In this document: positions 52,709 to 61,628 of the stretch, piece by piece
Layout: every line of letters begins with the position of its first letter
How positions within the stretch are numbered: position 1 is the stretch's first letter
Source of the DNA: CAWHJB01 sp963698715
GTDB taxonomy: Bacteria; Chloroflexota; Anaerolineae; Anaerolineales; UBA4823
Length of the DNA: 64,000 nucleotides
Assembly: GCA_963698715.1 (NCBI GenBank)
Contig: CAVORW010000002.1
Location: 569,891-633,890, forward strand
Direction of reading: 5' to 3'
Notes under the pieces: model-generated
What the model was told of the DNA's origin: nothing
Seen by the model: the letters and a program-made list of their open reading frames with translations, nothing else
Databases searched by the model: none
Program-made: the position numbers and the translations under genes

Positions 52709-53491
52709 TTATTCATCTAAGATTTCAGGCTCTGAATGGATGGTATACCCGAAACCTGGAACTGTGCTAATAAATGTGGGCGAACGAGGATCTCTTTCGA
52801 TACGTTCGCGCAAGGTTTTTATGTGGACTCGAACCAGATCGGGACTGCCACGATCGGAAGGATAATCCCAAATTTCATCTAACAATCGCATGGGTGAAAA
52901 CACTTCACCGGCATGGCTCATCAAGTGATAGAGCAGATCAAACTGGATCGGGGTCAGGCGAATCCGCCCATGATCGGGTGTGTCAACTTCAAAGGTGCGT
53001 GGGTCCAGTTTGTAATCTCCAATGACTAGGAGTGAACTTGCCAGGGCTTCCACATCCTCGGCTTGTTCTGTTTCTTGAGATTCTGAGGCAGAGCTGGCCT
53101 GGAGTTCTCGTGCATCAAAAGTCCTGCGTAAGATCGCTCGAATGCGGAGAATCAATTCATCTACGTTGAAAGGCTTGGTGATGTAATCGTCAGCGCCGGC
53201 TTTCAACCCTGCAATGATATCTTCATCCTTTATTTTGGCTGTCAGGAACAGAATCGGGACTTCGGCCAGTTGCTCGTCGGCGCGCATTTCAGCACAGACT
53301 TCATAGCCATCCATACCAGGCATAATGATATCCAGGATGACGAGATCAGGTGGATCCTGGCGCGCCAACATCAATCCTTCCAGGCCGCTGTAGGCGACTC
53401 TCACCCGGAACTCATCGCCCCGCAAACTACGCTCGATTGTGCGGGCGACAATCTCATCATTTTCAATTACTAGGACATTGGCCGTATCCAC
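52709..53491 (-). CDS. OmpR/PhoB-family response regulator
   Basis: The receiver domain spans residues 1-120, with acidic residues at 10-12, phospho-acceptor Asp54 (VILDIIMPGMDG), FLTAK and YITKPF. After an unusually long acidic linker (~125-155, Glu/Ser-rich) comes a winged-helix DNA-binding domain (~160-255: RIRLTPIQFDLLYHLMSHAG ... VRVHIKTLRERIE ... VPGFGYTI). The start is GTG 53491 with GAGGTGAGAC upstream. It lies between two histidine kinase genes on the same strand; either could phosphorylate it. Confidence 0.92.
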   Translation of the reverse strand: MDTANVLVIENDEIVARTIERSLRGDEFRVRVAYSGLEGLMLARQDPPDLVILDIIMPGMDGYEVCAEMRADEQLAEVPILFLTAKIKDEDIIAGLKAGADDYITKPFNVDELILRIRAILRRTFDARELQASSASESQETEQAEDVEALASSLLVIGDYKLDPRTFEVDTPDHGRIRLTPIQFDLLYHLMSHAGEVFSPMRLLDEIWDYPSDRGSPDLVRVHIKTLRERIERDPRSPTFISTVPGFGYTIHSEPEILDE

Positions 53492-53567
53492 GTCTCACCT
53501 CTAGCTCAATCATTGTTGCGGGATACTCAGGGCGTCTGTTGAACCGCCTTACGACCGGGCCAGCCGC

Positions 53568-55070
53568 TTAATCCATGGATTGTTGGGCTGGCATTCTGAT
53601 ACGGAAGATTGTATCACGCCCGGGAATGCTATCAACTTCTATATAACCATTGTGTTGCCGGACAATCTCCCGGCAGATACTTAATTCCATACCGGTGCCG
53701 CGGCCGATGGCCGATCCAATAAAATTTGGCTCGAAGATCGTTTGCAAATCCTCTTGTGGGATTGACGCGCCGTCATCTGATATGGTTACTTCGATCCACC
53801 CCTGCTCATCCAGGGAGGACTGAATTGCTATGCGATGGGACTGGTCATCGGAGGCCGCATCTCTGGCCAGCAGGAGCAGGTTCAGCCAAAGATCTTCCAA
53901 TTGGCGAGAATTTCCTCTGACAAGCAGGGGATCGGAACATATTTTTACTTCCAGTTGGATGCCAGCCGAACGGATTTGTTCGCCTACCATTGCCAGGGCG
54001 CGCTCAATCGTCGCGTTGGCAGGCAGCACTTCCATAGCCCCTGAGCCAGGCTTGGAAAACTCCATCAGCCGCTGGACAACCTCCTGAACGCGCCATCCAG
54101 CTGCCTCGATAGCTTCAGCGGATTCGCGCCCTGGCTGGTCTGCCGGTAGAGCTCGCAGCAGCAGTTGGGCATCGCCGATGATGGTTGTCAAAGGATTGTA
54201 GATTTGATGAGCGATCCCGGAGGCCATTTCACCAATCGTTGCCAGGCGAGCCGCCTGGGTCAGTTGGGTTTGAGCAGCCTGGATCTGAGTTTCCATCTGC
54301 TTGCGTTTGGTGATGTCATGGCTGACATCCATATAACCCAGCAATCGGTTATTAGATTGAATATCTCGCAGGGCTGCAATTCGTGAGCTCACCCAAATCT
54401 TTTTTCCGTCTTTGGTTTGGCACAGTCGTTCTATGTGATGTCCGATCGTTTCCCCTTCGCGGGGTAAACTGATTTTTGGATTAAATGTGTTGACATAAAC
54501 CTCATCTACCATTTTCCCCAGGCGCTCTAAATGGTTCCAACCGAATAGGCCGGTAGCGGCCGGATTCCAATATGTGATTTCTCCGTTTAAATCCCAGACC
54601 ACAATCGCATCTCGGACGTTATTCAGCAATGTTGCCTGATAGCGAACCTGCTCCATCGATCGGCTGATCGATTCTTCGAGCTCTCGCGACCGCATCACTT
54701 TGTGGAGCACATTGGGCAAACTGCGCAAATAATCATCCGTCTTCAGGATATAATCGCTGGCCCCGTGCTGCAGTGCAGCATTTGCAATCCTTTCGCCCTT
54801 ATGGCCGGTGACCAGAACGATGGGAAGCTTATAACCCTGTTTCTGAATTTCGAGGATTGTATCGAGCCCATTCCCATCGGGCAGCATATAGTCGAGTACA
54901 AGGATATCAAATTGGCCTGTCGCCAGCAGGGGCCACATATCAGACAAACTGTCGATCATGACTGGTTCAAACTCGCCGGTCAAGCGGAAATACTCGGCGA
55001 CCATATCCGTCTGCTGGTCGTCATCATCTACATAAAGAACCTGATAGGTTTTTGTGGTTTCTTCAGTCAT
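53568..55070 (-). CDS. Histidine kinase with N-terminal receiver and PAS domain
   Basis: Residues ~8-125 form a receiver domain (VDDDD at 14-18, phospho-acceptor Asp60 in VLDYMLPDG). Residues ~140-260 are a PAS domain (NVRDAIVVWDLNGEITYWNP). The H box EMASGIAHQIYNPLTTI follows at ~280-296, and an ATPase domain at ~380-495 (NLLLLARDAAS, ISDDGASIP, GSAIGRGTGMELS). The N box lacks the usual second Asn-Ala pattern (LARDAASDD), so catalytic strength is uncertain. The REC-first order suggests it integrates input from another kinase. It ends 77 nt before the response regulator gene. Confidence 0.88.
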   Translation of the reverse strand: MTEETTKTYQVLYVDDDDQQTDMVAEYFRLTGEFEPVMIDSLSDMWPLLATGQFDILVLDYMLPDGNGLDTILEIQKQGYKLPIVLVTGHKGERIANAALQHGASDYILKTDDYLRSLPNVLHKVMRSRELEESISRSMEQVRYQATLLNNVRDAIVVWDLNGEITYWNPAATGLFGWNHLERLGKMVDEVYVNTFNPKISLPREGETIGHHIERLCQTKDGKKIWVSSRIAALRDIQSNNRLLGYMDVSHDITKRKQMETQIQAAQTQLTQAARLATIGEMASGIAHQIYNPLTTIIGDAQLLLRALPADQPGRESAEAIEAAGWRVQEVVQRLMEFSKPGSGAMEVLPANATIERALAMVGEQIRSAGIQLEVKICSDPLLVRGNSRQLEDLWLNLLLLARDAASDDQSHRIAIQSSLDEQGWIEVTISDDGASIPQEDLQTIFEPNFIGSAIGRGTGMELSICREIVRQHNGYIEVDSIPGRDTIFRIRMPAQQSMD

Positions 55071-55127
55071 AGTTTATGCGTGTATTTTGGCTTTTCAGAA
55101 AGTTCTGGGATTATTCTCAGAGACCCT

Positions 55128-56648
55128 TTATTTTTCCAGTCTGGGCGCGGTATAGAATTGATAGGGCTGGTCAGGGTAGTAGTGGTAAGCAGCCCGGTCT
55201 GGGAAGCTGGAAACGACCCTTTCATCAATTTCGGGTCCACGAGTGTGGACGAAAATGAAGTCAGTATCCAGCATTGGACCGCTCAGCTCCAGCAGTGTAC
55301 CATATTCCACCCACTTTTCCTCAGGGTGAACGATAATCGTTGCCGGCGCAAGCTCCAGCGCGCTGGGGGTTTCAAACGGCTGCAGATGCACCCGCTCGAT
55401 CCCATACAGGCCGTGCATGCCGCCGATACGGAACGGAATATAGAAAAAGACATTGATACCAATTAAGAAGGCAAGCACCCCGGTTGCGGCCAGTGGTCGA
55501 GCCCGGTGCCATCCGGTGTAATTTATCCAGGCTTCATCAGGGTGAGTGGGCCAACCAGCCAGCCAGGCTGCTCCAGCGCCGCTCAACAGCATCAGGCTGA
55601 TTAACCCTTCATAGTAGTAGCGGGGGCCATACAGGGAAGAACCGATCCAATATGCCAGGTAAATAATTACCAGACTTGTAAAAACTCCTGTTAGCGACCA
55701 GACGCGCCAGTTCCGTCGGGCGGCCCACAGACCAAAGGGCAGTAAAGCGATTGAAAAAGCTCCCCAGCCCAGCAGATCGTTGATCCCGGCCTTCAAGCTG
55801 TGACGGGTGTTGATATAGGCCTGCCGCAGGGTGTGCCCGGCAGTCAGTCTGCCGTGCCCTGGTCCAAACCCAACCCGATCATATGGCCACCACAAGGTAT
55901 ATGGATTTTGCAGCGGATCGCCAGTTACAGCATATTGCCATAGAAACAGGGTCGAGCCGAGCGAGAGTGCGATCAGACCAAAGACCAACAGGCGCAGCCT
56001 GACCTTCCGATTTGTACGCACCAGCAAATACAGGCCATGCAGCCCAAACGGAACAGCCACTGCAATGGCTGTGAGCGGGCGAGTGATTGCCAATAAACCC
56101 AGGCTGCTGGCTGAGACCACCAGAGGCAGCCAGCCCGGTTTGAACTCCTTTTCACCAAAGCTGTCCAACCATCCCAAGACAAAACTCGCAGTTAGCACCA
56201 GACCCATGGGATGTGAAAGCAATGATCCGGAATTCATTAAGAAGAATGGGGAGCTGACCGTCAGTCCTGCTGATATCAGGCCGACGGTTTCACCCAGAGT
56301 GCGTTTGCCGAGGCGATAAATCAGCCAGACGCCCAATCCGGCCAGAATTGGATTGACCCAGCTGCGGGCATCCAGGCGGATTCCCATAGCCAGCAGGGCA
56401 GGCCAGCCGAGTGGGTATTTTCCAAACCTCAGGCCATTGTAATCAATGACAAACGGGACCAAAAAACTTTTGGGTTCTGGTGGCGATGGAACAGTCAAAC
56501 GTCCGGCCACAATCGCCTCGGCCTGCCATACATAGGCCATTTCATCTTCTATGTGGGCCATGCTTTCGAAGACCTGATCGGTCACCAGGTAAGCAGCAGC
56601 TACAGCCAGCAAACTGAGCAGCAAAGCAATGCGATCGGCGCGTGACAT
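55128..56648 (-). CDS. GT39/ArnT-like membrane glycosyltransferase
   Basis: A 506-aa protein with about ten to eleven membrane helices. The first outer loop carries AHIEDEMAYVWQAEAI (residues ~31-46), the acidic pair expected of GT-C enzymes that use polyprenyl-phosphate sugars. PLGWPALLA and NSGSLLSHPMGLVL match the PMT/ArnT-like pattern. The soluble C-terminus (~415-506) is periplasmic. Donor and acceptor are unknown. It is transcribed towards the histidine kinase genes and follows the bisphosphate nucleotidase by 38 nt. Confidence 0.75.
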   Translation of the reverse strand: MSRADRIALLLSLLAVAAAYLVTDQVFESMAHIEDEMAYVWQAEAIVAGRLTVPSPPEPKSFLVPFVIDYNGLRFGKYPLGWPALLAMGIRLDARSWVNPILAGLGVWLIYRLGKRTLGETVGLISAGLTVSSPFFLMNSGSLLSHPMGLVLTASFVLGWLDSFGEKEFKPGWLPLVVSASSLGLLAITRPLTAIAVAVPFGLHGLYLLVRTNRKVRLRLLVFGLIALSLGSTLFLWQYAVTGDPLQNPYTLWWPYDRVGFGPGHGRLTAGHTLRQAYINTRHSLKAGINDLLGWGAFSIALLPFGLWAARRNWRVWSLTGVFTSLVIIYLAYWIGSSLYGPRYYYEGLISLMLLSGAGAAWLAGWPTHPDEAWINYTGWHRARPLAATGVLAFLIGINVFFYIPFRIGGMHGLYGIERVHLQPFETPSALELAPATIIVHPEEKWVEYGTLLELSGPMLDTDFIFVHTRGPEIDERVVSSFPDRAAYHYYPDQPYQFYTAPRLEK

Positions 56649-56686
56649 TGGGAATTCCAGTCAGGATTGTGGTCGGGTCTGAACTA

Positions 56687-57676
56687 TCAGGCGCCAATTT
56701 CTCGCAGCGCCTGCAAAGCGGCCTCATGCAGGTGGGTATTGGATGCCAGGATGCCGCGGTTATTTTGCAGCTGGCGACCGGTTGAGAAGTCGAGCGGGCG
56801 CCCATCTAGATCAGTAATCCGTCCTCCCGCTTCTTCAAGTATGATTGATCCGGCAGCCTGATCCCAGATCTTTTCACGATAATCCATTTGAGAGCTGGAC
56901 AACAGGCGTAGAATGATTTCACCCTGCCCGGCTGCCAGCACCCCGTATTTCGCCTGGCTGTCCATTCGTACGGGTTCGGCTTGCGCATCCAGCGCCTGTG
57001 CAAATCGATCGATCTGGCTTATGTTGGTATGGCCCAACTCGAAAGATCGCAGCAGACGGGCCAGGTGTGGGTCCTTTACCTGCGAGACGATCAGGCGAGT
57101 AAAATGACCGGGCTGATTAAGATCGGTCAGCCAGGCGCCCTGGCCCTGGCAGGCGGCGATCAGGTGGCCTGCTCTGGGCGCTTTTTCACCTGCTAACGTA
57201 AGGGCAGGGCAGCCGAGAACGCCGATTTGAACAATGCCAGCCTCTACCAGGGCCAGGGCGATGGCATATTGATCGCCTCGTAAAAAACCTTTGGTGCCAT
57301 CGATGGGGTCGAGAGTCCAAAAGCGCTGGCCCGAATCGGCTCGATTGAAATCGATCCAGCCGCAGACTTCCTGCTCAGTTGCTTCCGGCACTGCCAGACT
57401 GGCGAATTTTATAACCTGATGCAAAGTGTTTGCCGCCTCCGGAACAAGTAAGGCACCGGAATCTTCCTCGGCTACCAGTGCGGTCTGAGGGAAGCGCTCG
57501 CCAAGCCGGCGGCCAATCAGCGCCTGGGAAGTAAAGTCTGCCACAGTTACGGGCGATCGGTCGCCTTTGGTCAGCGCTGGCGATACAAGGGCTGCCTGAA
57601 TATGGCGAACCATCAGCGCTGCTTCCCGAACTGCTTCGATAGCAAAATTCAATTCAGGCTGTTTGAGATCTAGCAT
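56687..57676 (-). CDS. 3'(2'),5'-bisphosphate nucleotidase (inositol monophosphatase family, HAL2-like)
   Basis: The 329-aa protein has the metal site VAEEDSGAL (residues ~68-76) and DPIDGTKGFLRGDQYAIALAL (~122-142). The GFLRGDQYA extension is typical of HAL2-type PAP phosphatases rather than plain inositol phosphatases. The end motif WDQAAGSIILEEAGGRITD (~272-290) completes the active site. It would hydrolyse adenosine 3',5'-bisphosphate from sulfate assimilation. GAAGGGACG lies upstream of ATG 57676. It is the size of HAL2 enzymes (~320-360) rather than CysQ (~250). Confidence 0.85.
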   Translation of the reverse strand: MLDLKQPELNFAIEAVREAALMVRHIQAALVSPALTKGDRSPVTVADFTSQALIGRRLGERFPQTALVAEEDSGALLVPEAANTLHQVIKFASLAVPEATEQEVCGWIDFNRADSGQRFWTLDPIDGTKGFLRGDQYAIALALVEAGIVQIGVLGCPALTLAGEKAPRAGHLIAACQGQGAWLTDLNQPGHFTRLIVSQVKDPHLARLLRSFELGHTNISQIDRFAQALDAQAEPVRMDSQAKYGVLAAGQGEIILRLLSSSQMDYREKIWDQAAGSIILEEAGGRITDLDGRPLDFSTGRQLQNNRGILASNTHLHEAALQALREIGA

Positions 57677-57731
57677 AGAGCGTCCCTTCGGATTGAGGTG
57701 CTAAAAACAACTGGCTGCACCCCCAGGCGGA

Positions 57732-59084
57732 TTAAAGTTGGAGCAGGTTGGTGCTATTTTTGACAACACCACTCAAATCATAGGGCATGGCCCCTGTGAT
57801 CAATACAGGCACAATCTCCCCTGGCGGGGCATTCCCTTCAATGATCACGAGGCCGTCTATTTCCGGGGCATCCCGATAGCTCCGGCCCATGGAAAGGCCA
57901 TCGCCCAAGCCTTCAACCAGCACATCGAGCGTCTGTCCGATCTGAGCCTGGTTTTTCTCCAGAGAGATGCCTTGCTGGAGCAGCATTAAGCGCTCGTAGC
58001 GCTCCTGTTTCACTTCTGACGGGACTGGATCGCCAAGCGGTTCACTGGTGGTGCCGGGTTCGAAAGAGAATTGAAACGCGCCGACCCGATCGAAGCGGAT
58101 TTCCTCAATAAAATCCAGCAAGGTTTGAAATTCGTCTTCAGTTTCACCAGGATAACCGACGATGAAAGTCGTCCGAAGAGCCAGGTTAGGCATGGCGGCT
58201 CGCATCTTGTGCAGCGTTTGATGAACCCACTCCATATTGGCAGGGCGGCGCATACGCCGCAGTGTCATGGGGTGAGCGTGCTGGAGGGGCATATCCAGGT
58301 AAGGTACAATTTTGGGCTCGGCTGCCATCACTTCGATTAAGCGATCGGTCACATAGCCTGGGTAAGCGTACATGATCCGGATCCAGTCGATATCCGGAAC
58401 GGCCTGGGCCAGCTTTTCCAGCAGGTGAGCCAATCCATTTTTCAGGCCGAGGTCGTGGCCGTAATCAGTGCTGTCTTGAGCGATTAAGATAATCTCTCGG
58501 ATCCCCATAGCTTGCAGCTCCCGGCCTTCATCCAGGATAGAATCAACCGGTCGGCTGACGGCGGTACCCTTGATTAATGGGATCGCACAAAAAGCACACG
58601 GCCTCCGGCAGCCATCTGCAATTTTGATATAAGCGCTGGCTCCCTGGACAGAGACTCGCAGCGCCCCGCGCTCGTCTGTGCCAACTGTAGCTGAATCCGG
58701 CAGATGGTAAATCGGTTCAGGGTGGGCGCCGTGCCGCAAGCTGCGCACCACATCGACGACATCCATCCAGCGGCGGGTGCCTAAAATGCCGTCAATACCC
58801 GGAACCTGGCGGACGACATCGGCACCATAGCGTTGGGTCAGGCACCCGGCCGCAATCAGTGTTTGGCCTTTGCGTTTCTGGGCGGCCAGATCGCCCAACA
58901 CCTGCAAGGATTCGGCTTTGGCTGGTCCGATAAACCCGCAGGTATTTACGATAACTACTTCGGCCCGGGCAGGCTTATCCACCAGGTCGTATCCGGAATT
59001 CATCATCAATTGAGCCATTGAGTCGGAATCGACGGTGTTCTTAGCGCAGCCAAGTGAAACCATGTGAAAGGTTTTTATTTTCAT
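57732..59084 (-). CDS. rimO: Ribosomal protein S12 methylthiotransferase RimO
   Basis: The 450-aa radical-SAM enzyme has an N-terminal UPF0004 domain with three cluster Cys (LGCAKNTVDSD ~12, NTCGFI ~48, AGCL ~80). The radical-SAM motif CRRPCAFC (~160-167) follows, and a C-terminal TRAM domain lies at ~380-445. SLGCAKNTVDS at the start and CGFI distinguish RimO from MiaB. It methylthiolates an Asp of S12. A true MiaB paralogue is also in this window at 62.5 kb, allowing direct comparison. Confidence 0.94.
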   Translation of the reverse strand: MKIKTFHMVSLGCAKNTVDSDSMAQLMMNSGYDLVDKPARAEVVIVNTCGFIGPAKAESLQVLGDLAAQKRKGQTLIAAGCLTQRYGADVVRQVPGIDGILGTRRWMDVVDVVRSLRHGAHPEPIYHLPDSATVGTDERGALRVSVQGASAYIKIADGCRRPCAFCAIPLIKGTAVSRPVDSILDEGRELQAMGIREIILIAQDSTDYGHDLGLKNGLAHLLEKLAQAVPDIDWIRIMYAYPGYVTDRLIEVMAAEPKIVPYLDMPLQHAHPMTLRRMRRPANMEWVHQTLHKMRAAMPNLALRTTFIVGYPGETEDEFQTLLDFIEEIRFDRVGAFQFSFEPGTTSEPLGDPVPSEVKQERYERLMLLQQGISLEKNQAQIGQTLDVLVEGLGDGLSMGRSYRDAPEIDGLVIIEGNAPPGEIVPVLITGAMPYDLSGVVKNSTNLLQL

Positions 59085-59171
59085 TCATATACCTGTAAAT
59101 TCTTTATGCCCACTTATGGGCGATTTGTATGTTCGGTGCAGAGCAAATCATAGTTACTGCTAAACAATCGC

Positions 59172-60449
59172 TTATGGGATGGCTGGCTGTGTGCCTTGTG
59201 GAGTAGCCGTCTGGCGGGAAGTGGGCGAGAGGCGCGGTGTTCGGGTAGTGGTTGGGGTAATTGTAGCGGTTGGGGTCTGGATGCCATCCAGGGTGAACAC
59301 CCGGTCGATCACTTCACCTAAGAAACCGAGCACTCCCAGGTCCTGCTGATTGTAGAATATCTGCAGAGCAGCTCCGTTGCCAGTCAGCACTTCTATACGT
59401 TCTTCTCCAGCATAATTATAGGCGCTTCCAGCGATAACCCGGCCTTCGAATTCGATTTTGCCATCTACAACAACCCGCATCCAGGCTCGCTGTAATACCG
59501 TGATATAGATCTGAACGCCTACCTGGCTATCGGTTGGCACCTCGATGGATGGTGGTGTACCGCTGCTCTCTGCGGCGACTGTTGGCTGGATGAACGCTGA
59601 AGCAGGCCGGGTAGGTGTTGCCGGGGCGAGCGTGGCTGTCGGTGATGGAGATGAAGTCGCGAGCAACACATCGGCAATGGATGGCGCAGTTGGTGAGAGG
59701 GGCAGTTCCTCCTGTGAGGACATGATTCGGATAGCGCCCCAGGCCATGAAAGCTAACAGCAGCACGATTAGGACACCGCCGATCAGAAAATCACTGGCAA
59801 AAACGCGACGCAGTGGTGCGGGCAAGACGGCTTGGCGGCGCGGCCGGGTCGGGCGTTCCAGGGGACGGGCAGCTTTTTTTTCAGCCAACTGGGTCTGCAG
59901 CCCGTCAGCGAATCGCAGCAGTAAAGGTTCTGGATCCATGCCCAGGAACGAGGCGTAATTATTTAACATGCCTCTTCCCTGAACGGGAGACGGCAGATGC
60001 TCAAGTGTGCCGGTTTCCAGGGCAGATAAATAGCGCTGGCGCAGATGTGTGTGCCGTTCGACGTCATCCAACGAGAGCCCTAAGAGCTCGCGCTGCTTCT
60101 TTAGAGACTTACCTAATTGATCAAAAATCTCGTCTGATTGCCCAGTGTTCTTAGGACTGGAAGCGTCTTCAAGTACCGGGGCCGTCTGGCTGCCAGGCGA
60201 GGCCGGGACAGCGCTGCCCGCCGGTCCTTCCAGAGACGCCAGCAAAGGTTCTGGATCCAAATTGAGGTAGGTGGCATAAGCGCGCAGGAAACCCCTGGCC
60301 TGGGCATTGGATGGCATCGCGCTGAAATTCCCGGCTTCCATGGCTTGCAGGTAATGCTGCCGGATCAGGGTATCGTTTGCCACTCTCTCCAGAGATAAGG
60401 AGCGATCCTGGCGTGCTTCTTGTAGTTGCTGGCCGATCGGTTTGTTCAT
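59172..60449 (-). CDS. RodZ-like membrane protein with two tandem HTH domains
   Basis: Two Xre-type/HTH_25 domains lie in tandem (residues ~4-80: IGQQLQEARQDRSLSLERVA; ~115-195: GKSLKKQRELLGLSLDDVE), each ending with the NYASFL / AYATYL and DPEPLL features. A single membrane helix (~225-250) follows, then a Pro/Thr-rich linker and a C-terminal DUF4115-like beta domain (~310-385). Usual RodZ proteins have one HTH and link MreB to the envelope; the duplication here is distinctive. ATG 60449 fits the domain start, while the longer frame (60476) adds nothing conserved. It is close upstream of rimO on the same strand. Confidence 0.82.
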   Translation of the reverse strand: MNKPIGQQLQEARQDRSLSLERVANDTLIRQHYLQAMEAGNFSAMPSNAQARGFLRAYATYLNLDPEPLLASLEGPAGSAVPASPGSQTAPVLEDASSPKNTGQSDEIFDQLGKSLKKQRELLGLSLDDVERHTHLRQRYLSALETGTLEHLPSPVQGRGMLNNYASFLGMDPEPLLLRFADGLQTQLAEKKAARPLERPTRPRRQAVLPAPLRRVFASDFLIGGVLIVLLLAFMAWGAIRIMSSQEELPLSPTAPSIADVLLATSSPSPTATLAPATPTRPASAFIQPTVAAESSGTPPSIEVPTDSQVGVQIYITVLQRAWMRVVVDGKIEFEGRVIAGSAYNYAGEERIEVLTGNGAALQIFYNQQDLGVLGFLGEVIDRVFTLDGIQTPTATITPTTTRTPRLSPTSRQTATPQGTQPAIP

Positions 60450-60595
60450 TTCAGGAAATGCATACCGGCCTGGCAATTGAATGGAGCTTCATGCGCCGCA
60501 GCGCTGTTCTCCACCCTCTGGCATCACTTGCTGCCAGGTTTTTGCCCAGGCCGGTAAATGAGCGGTAATGGGCTTCGAGCCCAATGCCTGCCAGT

Positions 60596-61162
60596 TTATT
60601 CCATCGCTTCGACTTCAGCCTCGGCCTCAGGCGTCTCTTCCACCTCTTCAGCAGCCTCGGGGGTCGCTTCTTGCTCGGAAGCTTCAGTTTCGTCGGCGCT
60701 TTCCAGTTCGGCGGCTTCACCTTCGCGATGGACGATGACTTTGACTTCTGGAATCAGATCAACCGTCAGGCGAACATTGATCTGATGCTCGCCCAGGGTG
60801 CGAATGGGTTCAGAGTCCATCTGGCGCTTGTCTACCTCTACGCCAACTTTCTGCTTGATTGCGTCCGCGATCATCTGGGAGGTGATGGAGCCATACAGTT
60901 TGCCTGTTTCACCGGCTTTAGCCGGGAAGGCCAGGGTGAGCTTAGCAAGGATATCGGCAACCCCGCTCAACTCCTTGTTCAGCACGGCTCGATTGGTGGT
61001 CGCGTGCTGGCGAATCCGTTCAACCTGTTTGAGCGCTCCGGCTGTAGCCAATACAGCCAGGCCTTGGGGGATCAGGTAGTTGCGTCCGAATCCATCGGCA
61101 ACTCTTTTTACATCGCCTGCCCGGCCGAGTTTATAGACATCTTTCAGCAAAAGTACTTTCAT
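60596..61162 (-). CDS. rplI: Large-subunit ribosomal protein L9 with acidic C-terminal extension
   Basis: Residues 1-148 match L9: N-terminal MKVLLLKDVYKLGRAGDVK, GFGRNYLIPQGLA, then the linker helix and C-domain (LYGSITSQMIADAI). A ~40-residue tail of almost only Glu/Ala/Thr/Ser (from ~150) extends beyond the usual length. It is found alone, not with rpsF/rpsR. ATG 61162 is preceded by AAAGGG. The tail is probably disordered and surface-exposed on the ribosome. Confidence 0.93.
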   Translation of the reverse strand: MKVLLLKDVYKLGRAGDVKRVADGFGRNYLIPQGLAVLATAGALKQVERIRQHATTNRAVLNKELSGVADILAKLTLAFPAKAGETGKLYGSITSQMIADAIKQKVGVEVDKRQMDSEPIRTLGEHQINVRLTVDLIPEVKVIVHREGEAAELESADETEASEQEATPEAAEEVEETPEAEAEVEAME

Positions 61163-61517
61163 TGGTCAAGCCCTTTCAAGTTTGATTTAGTTTCCGCTTA
61201 CCTCGCGGTCAGGCCCGGGCGAAGGGTACAACGCTCCGGGCCCACTGATTTTACCAGAAGGGGTAGGTCGCGTCAACAACATAATGAAGGAGGTTACATG
61301 CGTAAGCTGTCAGGATAAGATATTGTTGGTTTGGGGTGCCGTTAGCTTACCCGCCGTCACCCCAAATTTAGGTTTCCTGCCGGCTCGCATTGCTTGAGGG
61401 TTCACTGAGCCGGGTTCTTGGGAGACTCTGTGGAAGAGTGCAGTGACCATTTCTTGCCTCTGTGGGAAATACCGTGGTGGGAAGAAATATGTGGTGCATC
61501 TACATCCAATCCCCAGA

Positions 61518-61591
61518 GATCCCCAAAGAGCGATTATGGACCAGGTCCACCCGGAGGAATGAAAATCTACCCTATTTTCAAGGCAGCCTAT
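61518..61591 (+). repeat. Dispersed ~75-nt element, copy 2 (first copy at 1931-2005)
   Basis: It shares the CAAAGAGCGAT block, a small hairpin (TGGACC/GGTCCA, 61537-61549), CCACCCGGAGGAATGAAA and TTTCAAGGCAGCC with copy 1. The inner pair of the hairpin differs between copies but still pairs. It lies only a few bases upstream of the recO promoter. Confidence 0.6.
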
Positions 61592-61594
61592 TTC

Positions 61595-61622
61595 TTGTGG
61601 CTTGAGCGTACCCTGATATAAT
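61595..61622 (+). promoter_or_regulatory. Extended -10 promoter of recO, predicted leaderless
   Basis: TTGTGG (61595-61600), a 16-nt spacer and a perfect TATAAT (61617-61622) preceded by TGa form the promoter. Six bases separate the -10 box from ATG 61629, so the mRNA should begin at the start codon; no ribosome site is present. Confidence 0.65.
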
Positions 61623-61628
61623 GCCCAT

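Larger units (their letters stand above)
61163..61628. other. Divergent region between rplI and recO
   Basis: A 466-nt gap contains the rplI leader on the minus strand, a dispersed repeat (61518-61591) and the recO promoter (61595-61622). A 67-codon open frame (61418-61621) runs through the repeat and is not convincing as a gene. Nothing else was recognised. Confidence 0.45.

Noticed and set aside
61418..61621. 67-codon open frame upstream of recO
   Set aside because: It runs through a dispersed non-coding repeat and the recO promoter; codon pattern and start context do not support a gene.
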